Of a stretch of 64,000 bases of DNA, positions 15,676-23,591 are shown in pieces. Position 1 is the first letter of the stretch, and each line of letters opens with the position of its first letter. Under the pieces are notes generated by a model. That model ran no database searches and was not told where the DNA came from. It saw nothing but the letters and a program-made list of their open reading frames with translations. Both the position numbers and the translations under genes were made by a program. The stretch spans positions 620,001 to 684,000 of the forward strand of contig NZ_FOAP01000001.1 in NCBI RefSeq assembly GCF_900109545.1, written 5' to 3'. Source of the DNA: Stigmatella aurantiaca (GTDB lineage Bacteria; Myxococcota; Myxococcia; Myxococcales; Myxococcaceae).

Positions 15676-16707
15676 TCAGAATGAGCCCATCCCGACCAGG
15701 CCGAAGGTCCTCCTCAGGTTGTCCTGGGTGCCCAGGAAGAGCCCGGACAGCACGGGGCCCGTGCGCAGCGTGGACGTGGCCATGAAGCGGTAGCGCGCGG
15801 TCTTCCACTGCTGGCTGAGCACGGTGCGCACGCTGAAGCGATCCCGCTGTACGCCGGTTTCGAGCACCGTCCAGAGGTTGGGGTCGGCGGAGTTGGAGTG
15901 GACGCCCAGGCTCAGCTCCAGCCAGGACAGCCGGCCCCGCAGGTTCGCCCACCGCGTGTCGAGCAGAACCCCCTCGGGCGTCCGCGCGGCCGCGCCGCCC
16001 ACCTCGAGTTGTTCGAGGCGCAGGCTGGCCAGCGCCAGCTGGGGCAGGTTCACGCGCAGCGCCATGTCCGCGCGGGCATTCCGGAACCGGGGCTCGGATT
16101 GCAGCCGGATGGACGCGTTCATGCGGCCACCCAGCAGGCGGCCCCGTACCGAGGAGGGCAGGCCGAGGCTCCTCGCCTTCGCGGTCCCCAACTGGTGAAG
16201 GATTCCCAGCGCCAGCACGCCCGCGGACACCACCGCTGCCGGCTTGGGAACGTGGAGGAAATCGAGCGCCTCGTTGAACTCGCGATTGAGGGCGCTGTCG
16301 GACCGGCCGAGCCGGGGGCCCAGATCCCGCACCCGCACCTGCCCGCCATCGGGGCCCAGCTCCAGGAACGAGGCGAGGTGCCGTCCCGCCGGAAGCTCCG
16401 ACAAGGTGACATCCCGTGCCGGCTGCGAGAGGGCCTTCAAGGCATCCCGCTGCTGGTGATCCTGAGTGGGCAGGAACGCCCACGCCCTTGCGCGGATGCC
16501 CAGGGTCAGCGAGGGGGCGACGAAGCCGCCCTCCAGGGCGCGGTCTGGATCCGCGAAGGAGAAGAGCAGCTCCTCGAAGACGCCGCGATCCGGCATGTCC
16601 ATGAGGGGCTGGGCCGACTGGTGCAACTCCAGGACTTGCGCCCAGGACGGGAGCGCCCCGAGCGTCACGGTGAGCATCACCGTCCATGCTGAGGTGCGCC
16701 ATCTCAT
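15676..16707 (-). CDS. Exported protein, possible outer-membrane beta-barrel
   Basis: This protein of 343 residues has a clear signal peptide (MRWRTSAWTVMLTVTLGALPSWA, cleaved before QVLEL). The C-terminal half (about 190-343) alternates polar and hydrophobic residues in strand-like runs with Arg/Asn turns. The last residue is Phe, the usual end of outer-membrane barrels. I recognise no family. Starts farther upstream are in frame, but they would bury the signal peptide, so I chose the ATG at 16707. It is monocistronic and divergent from the large beta-helix gene across a 462-bp gap. Confidence 0.65.
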   Translation of the reverse strand: MRWRTSAWTVMLTVTLGALPSWAQVLELHQSAQPLMDMPDRGVFEELLFSFADPDRALEGGFVAPSLTLGIRARAWAFLPTQDHQQRDALKALSQPARDVTLSELPAGRHLASFLELGPDGGQVRVRDLGPRLGRSDSALNREFNEALDFLHVPKPAAVVSAGVLALGILHQLGTAKARSLGLPSSVRGRLLGGRMNASIRLQSEPRFRNARADMALRVNLPQLALASLRLEQLEVGGAAARTPEGVLLDTRWANLRGRLSWLELSLGVHSNSADPNLWTVLETGVQRDRFSVRTVLSQQWKTARYRFMATSTLRTGPVLSGLFLGTQDNLRRTFGLVGMGSF

Positions 16708-17060
16708 TGAATCCAAGGTGGGGAGACCTCTCCTCTCGGGCAAGCAGGGGAGGGAATCAGGCGGGGCCGGGACGTTGACCGGCCAACCGCGGTCCTGGAT
16801 CGGCCCCTGTTGCCCGAGCGTCACCCCGCTCTCTTGCCTGGCCAGCAGGCGTGTGGTGCGGGCGGCTCCCGGCAGCCGGTACACCCCCTTCAGACATGGG
16901 TGTCTGGCCTTGAACAATCATTGACAACGTTATCGACGCGTTGCGTCATTGCGCTGATGGCGCATGAAACAAGAGCCCGCCCTCCGAGGGAAGTCTTGCT
17001 TCTCCTCAATGCGTGGCAAACTGGTGCAGTGCGTCAAATTGGAAGATAGATTTTTCTCAG

Positions 17061-17083
17061 CTTCTCCTGGAAAAGTGGAGAAG
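17061..17083 (+). promoter_or_regulatory. Leader hairpin 1 before the large beta-helix gene
   Basis: CTTCTCC (17061-17067) and GGAGAAG (17077-17083) pair perfectly over a 9-nt A-rich loop, 87 bp before the start codon. There is no T-run downstream. Together with the second hairpin it suggests a folded 5' leader. Confidence 0.5.
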
Positions 17084-17134
17084 GGCGGCTGTATCATGCG
17101 CGGCTCATTCCCCCCATGAGTTGTAGAGACACCG

Positions 17135-17158
17135 CCATCCTGTGGCAATCCAGGATGG
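17135..17158 (+). promoter_or_regulatory. Leader hairpin 2 touching the ribosome binding site
   Basis: CCATCCTG (17135-17142) and CAGGATGG (17151-17158) are exact complements with an 8-nt loop. The 3' arm runs directly into the Shine-Dalgarno sequence (GGGAGG, 17157-17162), 7 nt before the ATG at 17170. Folding would limit ribosome access. Confidence 0.55.
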
Positions 17159-17169
17159 GAGGAAATTCA

Positions 17170-19644
17170 ATGATCAAAAGCATTGCATCGAGTTTGTCCG
17201 TGGCTGCCACGGTCGCGAGCCTGTGCGCGCTGTCTCCCAGCGTTGCCCAGGCGGCGGCGATTGGAGAGGCCAATACAACCATCTTTGGTCCCAAGGTCTA
17301 TGTCTTTGACCCGACCATGCCCGCGGCGGACATCACCGGCGTCGCCAACTCCATCTACGCCGGGCTGGAGTCCAACGAGTTCAGCAGCGACCGGTACGCG
17401 CTGCTCTTCAAGCCGGGCTCGTACAACGTCACGTTCAACGTGGGTTTCTATACCCACGTGGCCGGTCTGGGGCAGAACCCTGACAACGTCACCATCAACG
17501 GTGGCGTGAACGTGAACGCCGACTGGGACAACGGCAACGCCACGCGCAACTTCTGGCGCGCCCTGGAGAACTTCGCGGTCGCCCCCACGAACGGCCAGAC
17601 GCAGATCGCCGTGTCCCAGGCGGCCCCCCTGCGCCGCCTGCACATCAAGGGCGAGCTGCACCTGTTCGACTTCGACAACAACTGGAACGCCGGCTGGGCC
17701 AGCGGCGGCTTCCTGGCCGACTCCCTGGTGGATGGCCTCGTGGTGCCGGCCTCCCAGCAGCAGTGGTTCTCCCGTAACAGCAAGTGGAGCGCCTGGAACA
17801 ACGCGGTGTGGAACATGGTGTTCGTGGGCAGCAACAACACGCCGGCCGCCACGTTCCCCGAGCCGCCCTACACGGTCATCGAGCGCACGCCGATCATCCG
17901 GGAGAAGCCCTACCTCTACATCACCAACGCCGGGCAGTACGCCGTGTTCGTCCCGGCGCTGCAGACGAACACCCAGGGCGTCAGCTGGGCCAATGGCTCC
18001 ACGCCGGGCCAGTCGCTCTCCATCGACCAGTTCCACATCGCCCGTCCGGAGACGGCCACCGCCGCCTCCCTCAACACGGCGCTGAGCCAGGGCAAGCACC
18101 TGCTGTTCACCCCCGGCATCTACCACCTGAGCGATACGATCCGGGTCAACAACCCCAACACCGTCGTGCTGGGCATCGGTCTGGCCACCCTCATCCCGGA
18201 CACGGGCAAGGCGGCCATGGCCATCGCCGACGTGGCGGGCGTGAAGGTCGCCGGGCTGACGTTCGACGCGGGGCCGGTCAACTCGCCCACCATCCTGGAG
18301 GTGGGGCCCACGGGCGCTTCCGCCAACAACTCCGCCAACCCCATCTCGCTCCATGACATCACCGTGCGGACCGGTGGCGCCTCGGTGGGCCGGTATGACG
18401 TCGGCGTGAAGATCAACAGCAACTACGTCATCGGCGACCACTTCTGGCTGTGGCGCGCGGACCACGGTGCGGGCGCGGCGTGGACCACCAACGTCTCCAA
18501 GAACGGCCTGGTCGTCAACGGCGCCAACGTCACCCTGTATGGCGTGTTCAACGAGCACCACAACGAATACCAGACGATCTGGAACGGCAACGGCGGCCGT
18601 CTGTACTTCTACCAGTCCGAGATTCCCTACGATGTGCCCAACCAGCCGGTGTGGATGAGCAAGAATGGCACCGTGAACGGCTGGGCCTCGTACAAGGTCG
18701 CCGACTCGGTGACGAGCCACGAGGCCTGGGGCCTGGGCGTGTACTCCTACTTCCGGGACGCGCCCGTGAAGCTCCACAGCGCCATCGAGGTTCCCAACGT
18801 CGCGGGCGTCAAGCTGCACAGCATGACGACCATCTGGCTGAACGGAGTGGCCGGCAGTGAAATCACCCACGTCGTCAACAACCTCGGGGGCCGGGTGTAT
18901 GGAAACACCCCCGCTGGGGCCATGCGCCAGACGGTCACCGAGTTCTCGGGAACCGGTGCGGGCGACACCCAGGCGCCGACGGCTCCGGCGAGCCTGCGGG
19001 CCACGGCGGTGTCCAGCAGCCAGATCAACCTGGCCTGGACCGCCTCGACCGACAACGTGGGCGTCAGCGGCTATGACATCTACCGCGGCGGGGCGCTGGT
19101 GGGCTCCTCCGCCACGGCGTCTTACAGCGACACGGGGCTGACGGGCTCGACGGTGTACAGCTACACGGTGCGGGCGAAGGACGCGGCCGGCAACGTGTCT
19201 GCGGTCAGCAACACCGCCAGCGCCACCACGCAGCCCGGTGGCTCCACGGGCGCGGCGCTGGTGCGCACCGGTTGGACCGCCACCTCGTCGCCCACGAGCG
19301 GCGAGCCCGCCAGCGCCCTGCTGGATGGCAACATGGGCTCGCGCTGGACCACGGGCGCGCCGATGGCGCCTGGCCAGTCGATCACCGTGGACATGAAGGC
19401 GGCCAAGAGCTTCAACAAGATCGTCCTGGATTCCACCGGAAGCGATCTGGACTATGCCCGCGGCTACGAGGTGCACGTGTCCAACGACGGGACGAGCTGG
19501 GGCTCGGCGATCGCCACGGGCACCGGCACCGGGCCCGTGCTCACGGTCACCTTCACCGCGCGCTCCGCCCGCTACATCCGGGTGACGCAGACCGGGACGA
19601 ACTCGAGCTGGTGGTCCGCCCGCGAGTTCAACGTCTACTACTAA
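17170..19644 (+). CDS. Large secreted beta-helix protein with FN3 and F5/8 type C (CBM32) domains
   Basis: The protein has 824 residues. It starts at ATG 17170 (GGGAGG 7 nt upstream) with a Sec signal peptide ending near VAQA-A. Residues about 35-590 are a long beta-helix, or tandem beta-helix, of a type seen in actinobacterial and myxobacterial secreted proteins. It has a characteristic FGPKVYVFDP opening, then ALLFKPGSYNV and FYTHVAGLGQ. Databases have labelled relatives 'adenylyl cyclase', which the sequence gives no reason to accept. The architecture resembles GH55-like tandem-helix glucanases. An FN3 domain (about 598-695) and an F5/8C/CBM32 domain (about 696-824) follow, both typical of carbohydrate-active enzymes. 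Substrate and catalytic residues are unassigned. A strong hairpin terminator follows the gene. Confidence 0.88.
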   Translation: MIKSIASSLSVAATVASLCALSPSVAQAAAIGEANTTIFGPKVYVFDPTMPAADITGVANSIYAGLESNEFSSDRYALLFKPGSYNVTFNVGFYTHVAGLGQNPDNVTINGGVNVNADWDNGNATRNFWRALENFAVAPTNGQTQIAVSQAAPLRRLHIKGELHLFDFDNNWNAGWASGGFLADSLVDGLVVPASQQQWFSRNSKWSAWNNAVWNMVFVGSNNTPAATFPEPPYTVIERTPIIREKPYLYITNAGQYAVFVPALQTNTQGVSWANGSTPGQSLSIDQFHIARPETATAASLNTALSQGKHLLFTPGIYHLSDTIRVNNPNTVVLGIGLATLIPDTGKAAMAIADVAGVKVAGLTFDAGPVNSPTILEVGPTGASANNSANPISLHDITVRTGGASVGRYDVGVKINSNYVIGDHFWLWRADHGAGAAWTTNVSKNGLVVNGANVTLYGVFNEHHNEYQTIWNGNGGRLYFYQSEIPYDVPNQPVWMSKNGTVNGWASYKVADSVTSHEAWGLGVYSYFRDAPVKLHSAIEVPNVAGVKLHSMTTIWLNGVAGSEITHVVNNLGGRVYGNTPAGAMRQTVTEFSGTGAGDTQAPTAPASLRATAVSSSQINLAWTASTDNVGVSGYDIYRGGALVGSSATASYSDTGLTGSTVYSYTVRAKDAAGNVSAVSNTASATTQPGGSTGAALVRTGWTATSSPTSGEPASALLDGNMGSRWTTGAPMAPGQSITVDMKAAKSFNKIVLDSTGSDLDYARGYEVHVSNDGTSWGSAIATGTGTGPVLTVTFTARSARYIRVTQTGTNSSWWSAREFNVYY

Positions 19645-19669
19645 GACGTCACGGCTCCGCTTGAAGTGA

Positions 19670-19707
19670 AACGGCCTTGCTTCGGCTCACGCTGGAGCAA
19701 GGCCGTT
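19670..19707 (+). terminator. Strong hairpin terminator after the large beta-helix gene
   Basis: AACGGCCTTGCT (19670-19681) and AGCAAGGCCGTT (19696-19707) are perfect 12-bp complements with a 14-nt loop, beginning 26 bp past the stop codon. The following sequence (GTGCGTTCTT) is only moderately T-rich. The position and stem length support a real terminator for a monocistronic transcript. Confidence 0.7.
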
Positions 19708-19853
19708 GTGCGTTCTTGGCTGGGCGCCGGCCAGGCGAGCCCGGCGGAGCGTCACGCCAGGCCTCGCAGGGGGCTTCTTGTCCCTTCCGGCACCTGGTCA
19801 GGAGCCCGCGTGGCGCTTATCCCTATGCGCAGGATGGCAACGCGAGGTGGCGG

Positions 19854-20153
19854 ATGTCTTCGGAATGGGCGGAAGAAGCGGAGCGGCAGGCGAAGGCGAT
19901 GACGCGGGACCTCATCGAGGTGGGCCGGGTCAAGGGCTTCCGGGTGACGTACCAGAAGCGGGAGGCGCGGTTCTCGCTCCGGGCGGGCACCGTGACGGCC
20001 TACTTCTCCGCCCATGAATACCAGGGACCCCGGGGCATGGACTGGCTCCGGCTCCGCATCGACGTGCTCACGCGCGTGAGACAGGGCTCGCAGTCCGTGG
20101 AGCAGGGCCCGGAGGCCGTGGAGGAGGGCGAGTCCTCACCGGCTCCCCATTGA
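19854..20153 (+). CDS. Small protein of unknown function
   Basis: This protein of about 99 residues starts at the ATG at 19854, preceded by GAGGTGG. It has an amphipathic N-terminal helix (SSEWAEEAERQAKAMTRDLIE) and then a short beta-rich stretch (RVTYQKREARFSLRAGTVTAYFSA) that could be one small alpha/beta domain. The tail is acidic. The frame continues upstream, but without a better start. The last 18 bp overlap the convergent lipoprotein gene. I do not recognise a family. Confidence 0.55.
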   Translation: MSSEWAEEAERQAKAMTRDLIEVGRVKGFRVTYQKREARFSLRAGTVTAYFSAHEYQGPRGMDWLRLRIDVLTRVRQGSQSVEQGPEAVEEGESSPAPH

Positions 20154-21221
20154 GCGGCCTGCTTCGGCCTGGACCCACGCGCGCCAAGCCGCGGCATCGG
20201 GGCCCAGGTCCCGTCCGGCGAGCGCCCGGAGCGCCTGGAGCGCGGCCTCCCGGTCGATGCGCTGCCGCTGACCGGCCATTTCCAGCAGCACGTCCCCGGC
20301 GTCGCGCAGGACGCGCCCCCGGAGGGAGGGGTCCTTCTCCACGAGCGCCTTGAGCAGGGCCCCGGCCTTGTTCCGGTCGCTGATCATCGGTCCGTGGAGG
20401 GCCCGTAGCACCGGCTCCACGGGCAGGAGCACCCGGTCCGCGCCCTGCTGGGCCTGCCAGAGCACCCGCATCGCCGCGTTGCGGGGCGCCTCGCCCGCGT
20501 CATTCATGGAGGGCAGCAGAGCCTGGACGGTCTCCTCGCGCGAGCGGCCATAGGCCAGCAGGTACGCGGCCGTGGCCCGCTTCTCCTGGGACTTGTCGGT
20601 GCGCAGGACCTGGACCAGCTCCGCGAAGTGCAGGGGCACCTGCTCGACGAAGCGGTCCTCCAGCGGCATGAGCCTTGGGTCCGTGGCGCCATAGAAGCAG
20701 TGGAAGGCGCGGGGGCAGGCGGTGTCCTGCGTGGAGAGCGCTCCCGCGTTGACGAGCTCCCACATCCTCGTCTGGTACGCGCTCCACGCCGCCAGGAGGC
20801 CCGCGGGGTCCTCGACGGAGCCGGTGGGCTCCGGGGCATACGCCAGCCGCCACTCGTCGCCCTTGTCCACCAGGTCCACCGTCACGGCCAGCGTCTTGCC
20901 TTCCGCGTAGGTGGTCACCGAGGTGCGCACGAACGCCGGCGCGAAGCGCTCCTGGAGCCGCGCCTTGCCCGCCTGCAGGGCCTGGATGAACTCGCCCTTC
21001 GCCATGTCCACGTCCGTGCCCACGGGGGGCAGTCCCGTGAAGCACTCCAGGATCTGCGCCTTGGGCTGGCGGGTGCCGAAGACCTCGATGCCCTCGTAGC
21101 GGTAGACGTACGAGGGCGCTGGGGCGGGGGCTGCCGCCGAGGGGGCAGGAGGGGCCACGGGCCGGGGGGCCGCACACGCCGAGGAGAGCGCCAGGAGGGC
21201 CGCGCAGAGGGTCCGGTTCAT
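20136..21221 (-). CDS. Lipoprotein of unknown function with HEAT-like helical C-terminus
   Basis: This protein of 361 residues has a lipobox (LSSAC, Cys16) followed by a Pro/Ala-rich linker. Residues about 45-150 form a mixed domain with PKAQILECFTGLPPVGTDVD. This pattern occurs in myxobacterial proteins annotated as hypothetical. The second half is helical with repeated leucine spacing (YLLAYGRSREETVQALLPSM, AALQALRALAG), suggesting HEAT-type repeats. It is probably the last gene of a minus-strand run with the hydrolase (57 bp gap) and the cyclic-nucleotide-binding protein. I chose the ATG at 21221 because it places the lipobox normally; a GTG lies 9 bp upstream. Confidence 0.75.
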   Translation of the reverse strand: MNRTLCAALLALSSACAAPRPVAPPAPSAAAPAPAPSYVYRYEGIEVFGTRQPKAQILECFTGLPPVGTDVDMAKGEFIQALQAGKARLQERFAPAFVRTSVTTYAEGKTLAVTVDLVDKGDEWRLAYAPEPTGSVEDPAGLLAAWSAYQTRMWELVNAGALSTQDTACPRAFHCFYGATDPRLMPLEDRFVEQVPLHFAELVQVLRTDKSQEKRATAAYLLAYGRSREETVQALLPSMNDAGEAPRNAAMRVLWQAQQGADRVLLPVEPVLRALHGPMISDRNKAGALLKALVEKDPSLRGRVLRDAGDVLLEMAGQRQRIDREAALQALRALAGRDLGPDAAAWRAWVQAEAGRSMGSR

Positions 21222-21278
21222 GCGGGGCACGTCACCACACGTGCTTCCCCGGCAACAAGCGCCAGCGCACCCCTGGGC

Positions 21279-22061
21279 TCACAGCAGGGCGCGGAGGGCC
21301 TCCACCACCTGCTCCCATTCCGGGGCGAGGGGGTTGATGACCTCGAAGTGCGCGGCCTGGGGCAGGGGGATGAGCTGGACGTCATCTCCCAGGGCGGCGG
21401 CGTGCGCCTGGTATCGCTCGCTGAGCGCCAACGGAATGATGTCGTCCAGGGCCCCATGGAGGAGGATCTGGCGCACGCCGAGCGGCGCGAGCGCGAAGGG
21501 GGAGCCGAGCCGGTAGTGCCCGGGGACCTGCGCGGGGGTGCCCCCGAAGAAGGTCTCGACGATGCCATCGCCCAGGCCCAGCTCCTGGACGCGCACCACG
21601 TCCGAGACCGCCGCGAGCGGCACGACGCCCCGCAGGGGGGGAAGGCCGGTGTCCCCGTGGCGCGCGGCGAGACACAGGACGAGGTGGCCGCCCGCCGAGT
21701 GGCCCAGCCCCACCACCCGGTTCAGGTCCAGGGGCCACGTGCTCGCCAGGGTGCACAGGTGGGCGGCCCCCTGGACGACATCCTCCAGCGTGCCGGGCCA
21801 GCCGCCTCCCGGGTGGCCCACGCGCCGGTACTCCAGGCTCCAGGTCGCGAAGCCCCGCCGGGCCAGGTCCGCGCACAGGTGGCCCACGTGCTCCAGGCCG
21901 TACCGGGCGCGCCAGAAGCCCCCATGCACCACCAGCACGGTGGGGTGGGGGCCCGGGCCCGGGGGCAGGCGCAGCTCGCCGAAGTGGTGTTCGCCGCTGC
22001 CATAGGCCAGCCGCGCGTCCGCCGCCGGGGGCGGCGCCTCGAGCATCCAGAGAGGGTCCAT
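21279..22061 (-). CDS. Alpha/beta hydrolase (BD-FAE/esterase-like)
   Basis: This cytoplasmic hydrolase of 260 residues has the oxyanion segment VVHGGFW (45-50). The nucleophile is S122 in GLGHSAGGH, the acid is D206 or D207 in HGALDDIIP, and the catalytic histidine is H238 in QAAHFEV. The HGGxW feature and size fit the small esterase/arylformamidase-like group of the family. The substrate is not predictable. It is preceded by the cyclic-nucleotide-binding gene with a 9-bp gap and followed by a lipoprotein on the same strand, so the three are likely co-transcribed. Confidence 0.9.
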   Translation of the reverse strand: MDPLWMLEAPPPAADARLAYGSGEHHFGELRLPPGPGPHPTVLVVHGGFWRARYGLEHVGHLCADLARRGFATWSLEYRRVGHPGGGWPGTLEDVVQGAAHLCTLASTWPLDLNRVVGLGHSAGGHLVLCLAARHGDTGLPPLRGVVPLAAVSDVVRVQELGLGDGIVETFFGGTPAQVPGHYRLGSPFALAPLGVRQILLHGALDDIIPLALSERYQAHAAALGDDVQLIPLPQAAHFEVINPLAPEWEQVVEALRALL

Positions 22062-22070
22062 GGCCGTGTC

Positions 22071-22529
22071 CTAGAAGCGGGAGGTGGCGAAGAAGAGCTT
22101 CAGCCGGTCGTTGCTCTCCCGGAGCCGGTCCGACAGCGTGCGGACGAAGGTCCAGAGCAGCACGTAGGCCAGCTCCTTGTCGGTGAACATCAGCTGGTCC
22201 AGCAAGTCCCGCTGGATGACCCACACCGCGCACTCCGTGTGGGCGATGGCATCCGCCGAGCGCGGGTTATCCGTGATGACGGACATTTCCCCGAAATACT
22301 GGCCTTCTTCCAGGATGCCGAGGGCTTCCTCGCCAATGCCGGGCACGTTCTTGGAGATGCGCACCTTGCCGCCGGTGACGATGAACATCTCCCGGCCGGT
22401 CTCGCCCTCCCGGAACAAAAAAGCCCCCCGGGGGTAGGTGCGTGGATGGGCGATGGAGGCCACCTTGGCAAGCTGGCCCTGGGTCAAGCCCTCGAAGAGC
22501 GCAACCTTTTTAAGGGCTGTGGCATCCAT
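22071..22529 (-). CDS. Stand-alone cyclic-nucleotide-binding domain protein (CRP-like)
   Basis: The protein is about 152 residues and is essentially one cNMP-binding domain. It has the strand pattern around FLFREGETGREMFIVTGGKV and the phosphate-binding cassette FGEMSVITDNPRSADA. The C-terminal helix (TLSDRLRESNDRLKLFF) has the dimer-helix look, but there is no helix-turn-helix after it. It therefore cannot bind DNA like CRP, and may instead sense cAMP or c-di-GMP and contact another protein. I chose the ATG at 22529; longer in-frame starts would run into the trxB ribosome binding site. It is divergent from trxB. Confidence 0.85.
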   Translation of the reverse strand: MDATALKKVALFEGLTQGQLAKVASIAHPRTYPRGAFLFREGETGREMFIVTGGKVRISKNVPGIGEEALGILEEGQYFGEMSVITDNPRSADAIAHTECAVWVIQRDLLDQLMFTDKELAYVLLWTFVRTLSDRLRESNDRLKLFFATSRF

Positions 22530-22600
22530 GAGGTCAGCTTCGTACCACGCGCCCAAGACGCTCTGGTACTTTCCGGCCCCTTTCTGAAGGAGCAATCACC

Positions 22601-23563
22601 GTGGCGGACGAGAAGATCAACAAGGTCACCATCATTGGCTCGGGGCCCGCGGGCTACACCGCGGCCGTCTACGCGGCCCGGGCCAATCTGGAGCCGGTGA
22701 TATTCGCGGGTGGCCCCACCATGGAGGACCCGCAGCGGGTGCCCGGCGGCCAGCTCATGGTCACCACGGAGGTGGAGAACTACCCAGGCTTCCCCGAGGG
22801 CATCACCGGGCCGGAGCTGATGGAGCGCTTCCAGAAGCAGGCCGAGCGCTTTGGCACCCAGATTCACATGGAGAACGTCGTCAAGGTGGACTTCTCGTCG
22901 CGGCCCTTCCTCATCCAGGGCGAGAGCGCGAGCTACCGCTCGGAGTCGGTCATCATCGCCACGGGCGCCTCCGCCAAGTGGCTGAACGTCAAGGGCGAGG
23001 ACCTCTACAAGAACCGGGGCGTGTCCGCGTGCGCCACGTGTGACGGGGCCTTCTTCAAGAAGCAGGACGTGCTGGTGGTGGGCGGCGGCGACACGGCCAT
23101 GGAGGAGGCCACCTACCTGGCGAAGATCGTCAACCACGTCACCCTGCTGCACCGCCGGGACACGCTGCGCGCCTCGAAGATCATGCAGGAGCGCGTGCTG
23201 AAGAACCCGAAGATCTCCGTCATGTGGAACAGCGCCGTGGACGAGGTGGTGGGCAACGAGAAGGGGATGACGGGCGCGGTGGTGCGCAACCTGAAGACGA
23301 ACGACACCCAGCTGCTCAACGCCACGGGCCTGTTCGTCGCCATCGGGCACACGCCCAACACGCACCTCTTCCAGGGCGTGCTGGAGACGCACCCGAACGG
23401 CTACCTGAAGACGCACCCGGGCTCGGCGCGCACCAACGTGGAGGGCGTCTTCGCCTGCGGCGATGTGCAGGACAGCGTCTACCGGCAGGCCATCACCGCG
23501 GCGGGCACCGGCTGCATGGCGGCCATCGAGGCGGAGCGCTGGCTCATCGAGCAGGGCAAGTGA
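22601..23563 (+). CDS. trxB: Thioredoxin reductase
   Basis: This protein of 320 residues is full length for the low-Mr thioredoxin reductases. It has the FAD-binding start IIGSGPAGYTAA (11-22), the redox-active C144-A-T-C147 followed by DG, and the NADPH-binding VVGGGDTAMEEA. It closes with the conserved second FAD motif GVFACGDV and QAITAAGTGCMAA. It transfers electrons from NADPH to thioredoxin in the cytoplasm. Translation starts at GTG 22601 with GAAGGAG 8 nt upstream. The PLP enzyme begins 28 bp after its stop, so the genes may share a transcript. Confidence 0.97.
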   Translation: MADEKINKVTIIGSGPAGYTAAVYAARANLEPVIFAGGPTMEDPQRVPGGQLMVTTEVENYPGFPEGITGPELMERFQKQAERFGTQIHMENVVKVDFSSRPFLIQGESASYRSESVIIATGASAKWLNVKGEDLYKNRGVSACATCDGAFFKKQDVLVVGGGDTAMEEATYLAKIVNHVTLLHRRDTLRASKIMQERVLKNPKISVMWNSAVDEVVGNEKGMTGAVVRNLKTNDTQLLNATGLFVAIGHTPNTHLFQGVLETHPNGYLKTHPGSARTNVEGVFACGDVQDSVYRQAITAAGTGCMAAIEAERWLIEQGK

Positions 23564-23591
23564 CGGCGGCGCCCTCCGGGAACGACAGCAC

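Larger units (their letters stand above)
16708..17169. other. Long divergent intergenic region with structured leader
   Basis: No gene is supported here. The left half is ordinary GC-rich sequence. From about 16910 it becomes AT-richer and contains TTGACA at 16921-16926 without a convincing -10 box. It then has two perfect inverted repeats (17061-17083 and 17135-17158) just before the beta-helix gene at 17170. The right half therefore looks like the promoter and 5' leader of that gene. Confidence 0.5.

Noticed and set aside
17009-17060. GGCAAAC and nearby bases suggested a cyclic-di-GMP riboswitch in the leader of the large beta-helix gene.
   Set aside because: The second conserved block and the pairing pattern of that riboswitch class are missing. 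Only the plain hairpins are reported.
17170-18960. Adenylyl cyclase annotation sometimes given to this beta-helix type.
   Set aside because: No cyclase catalytic residues or fold are visible; exported beta-helix with CBM32 fits a carbohydrate-active protein.
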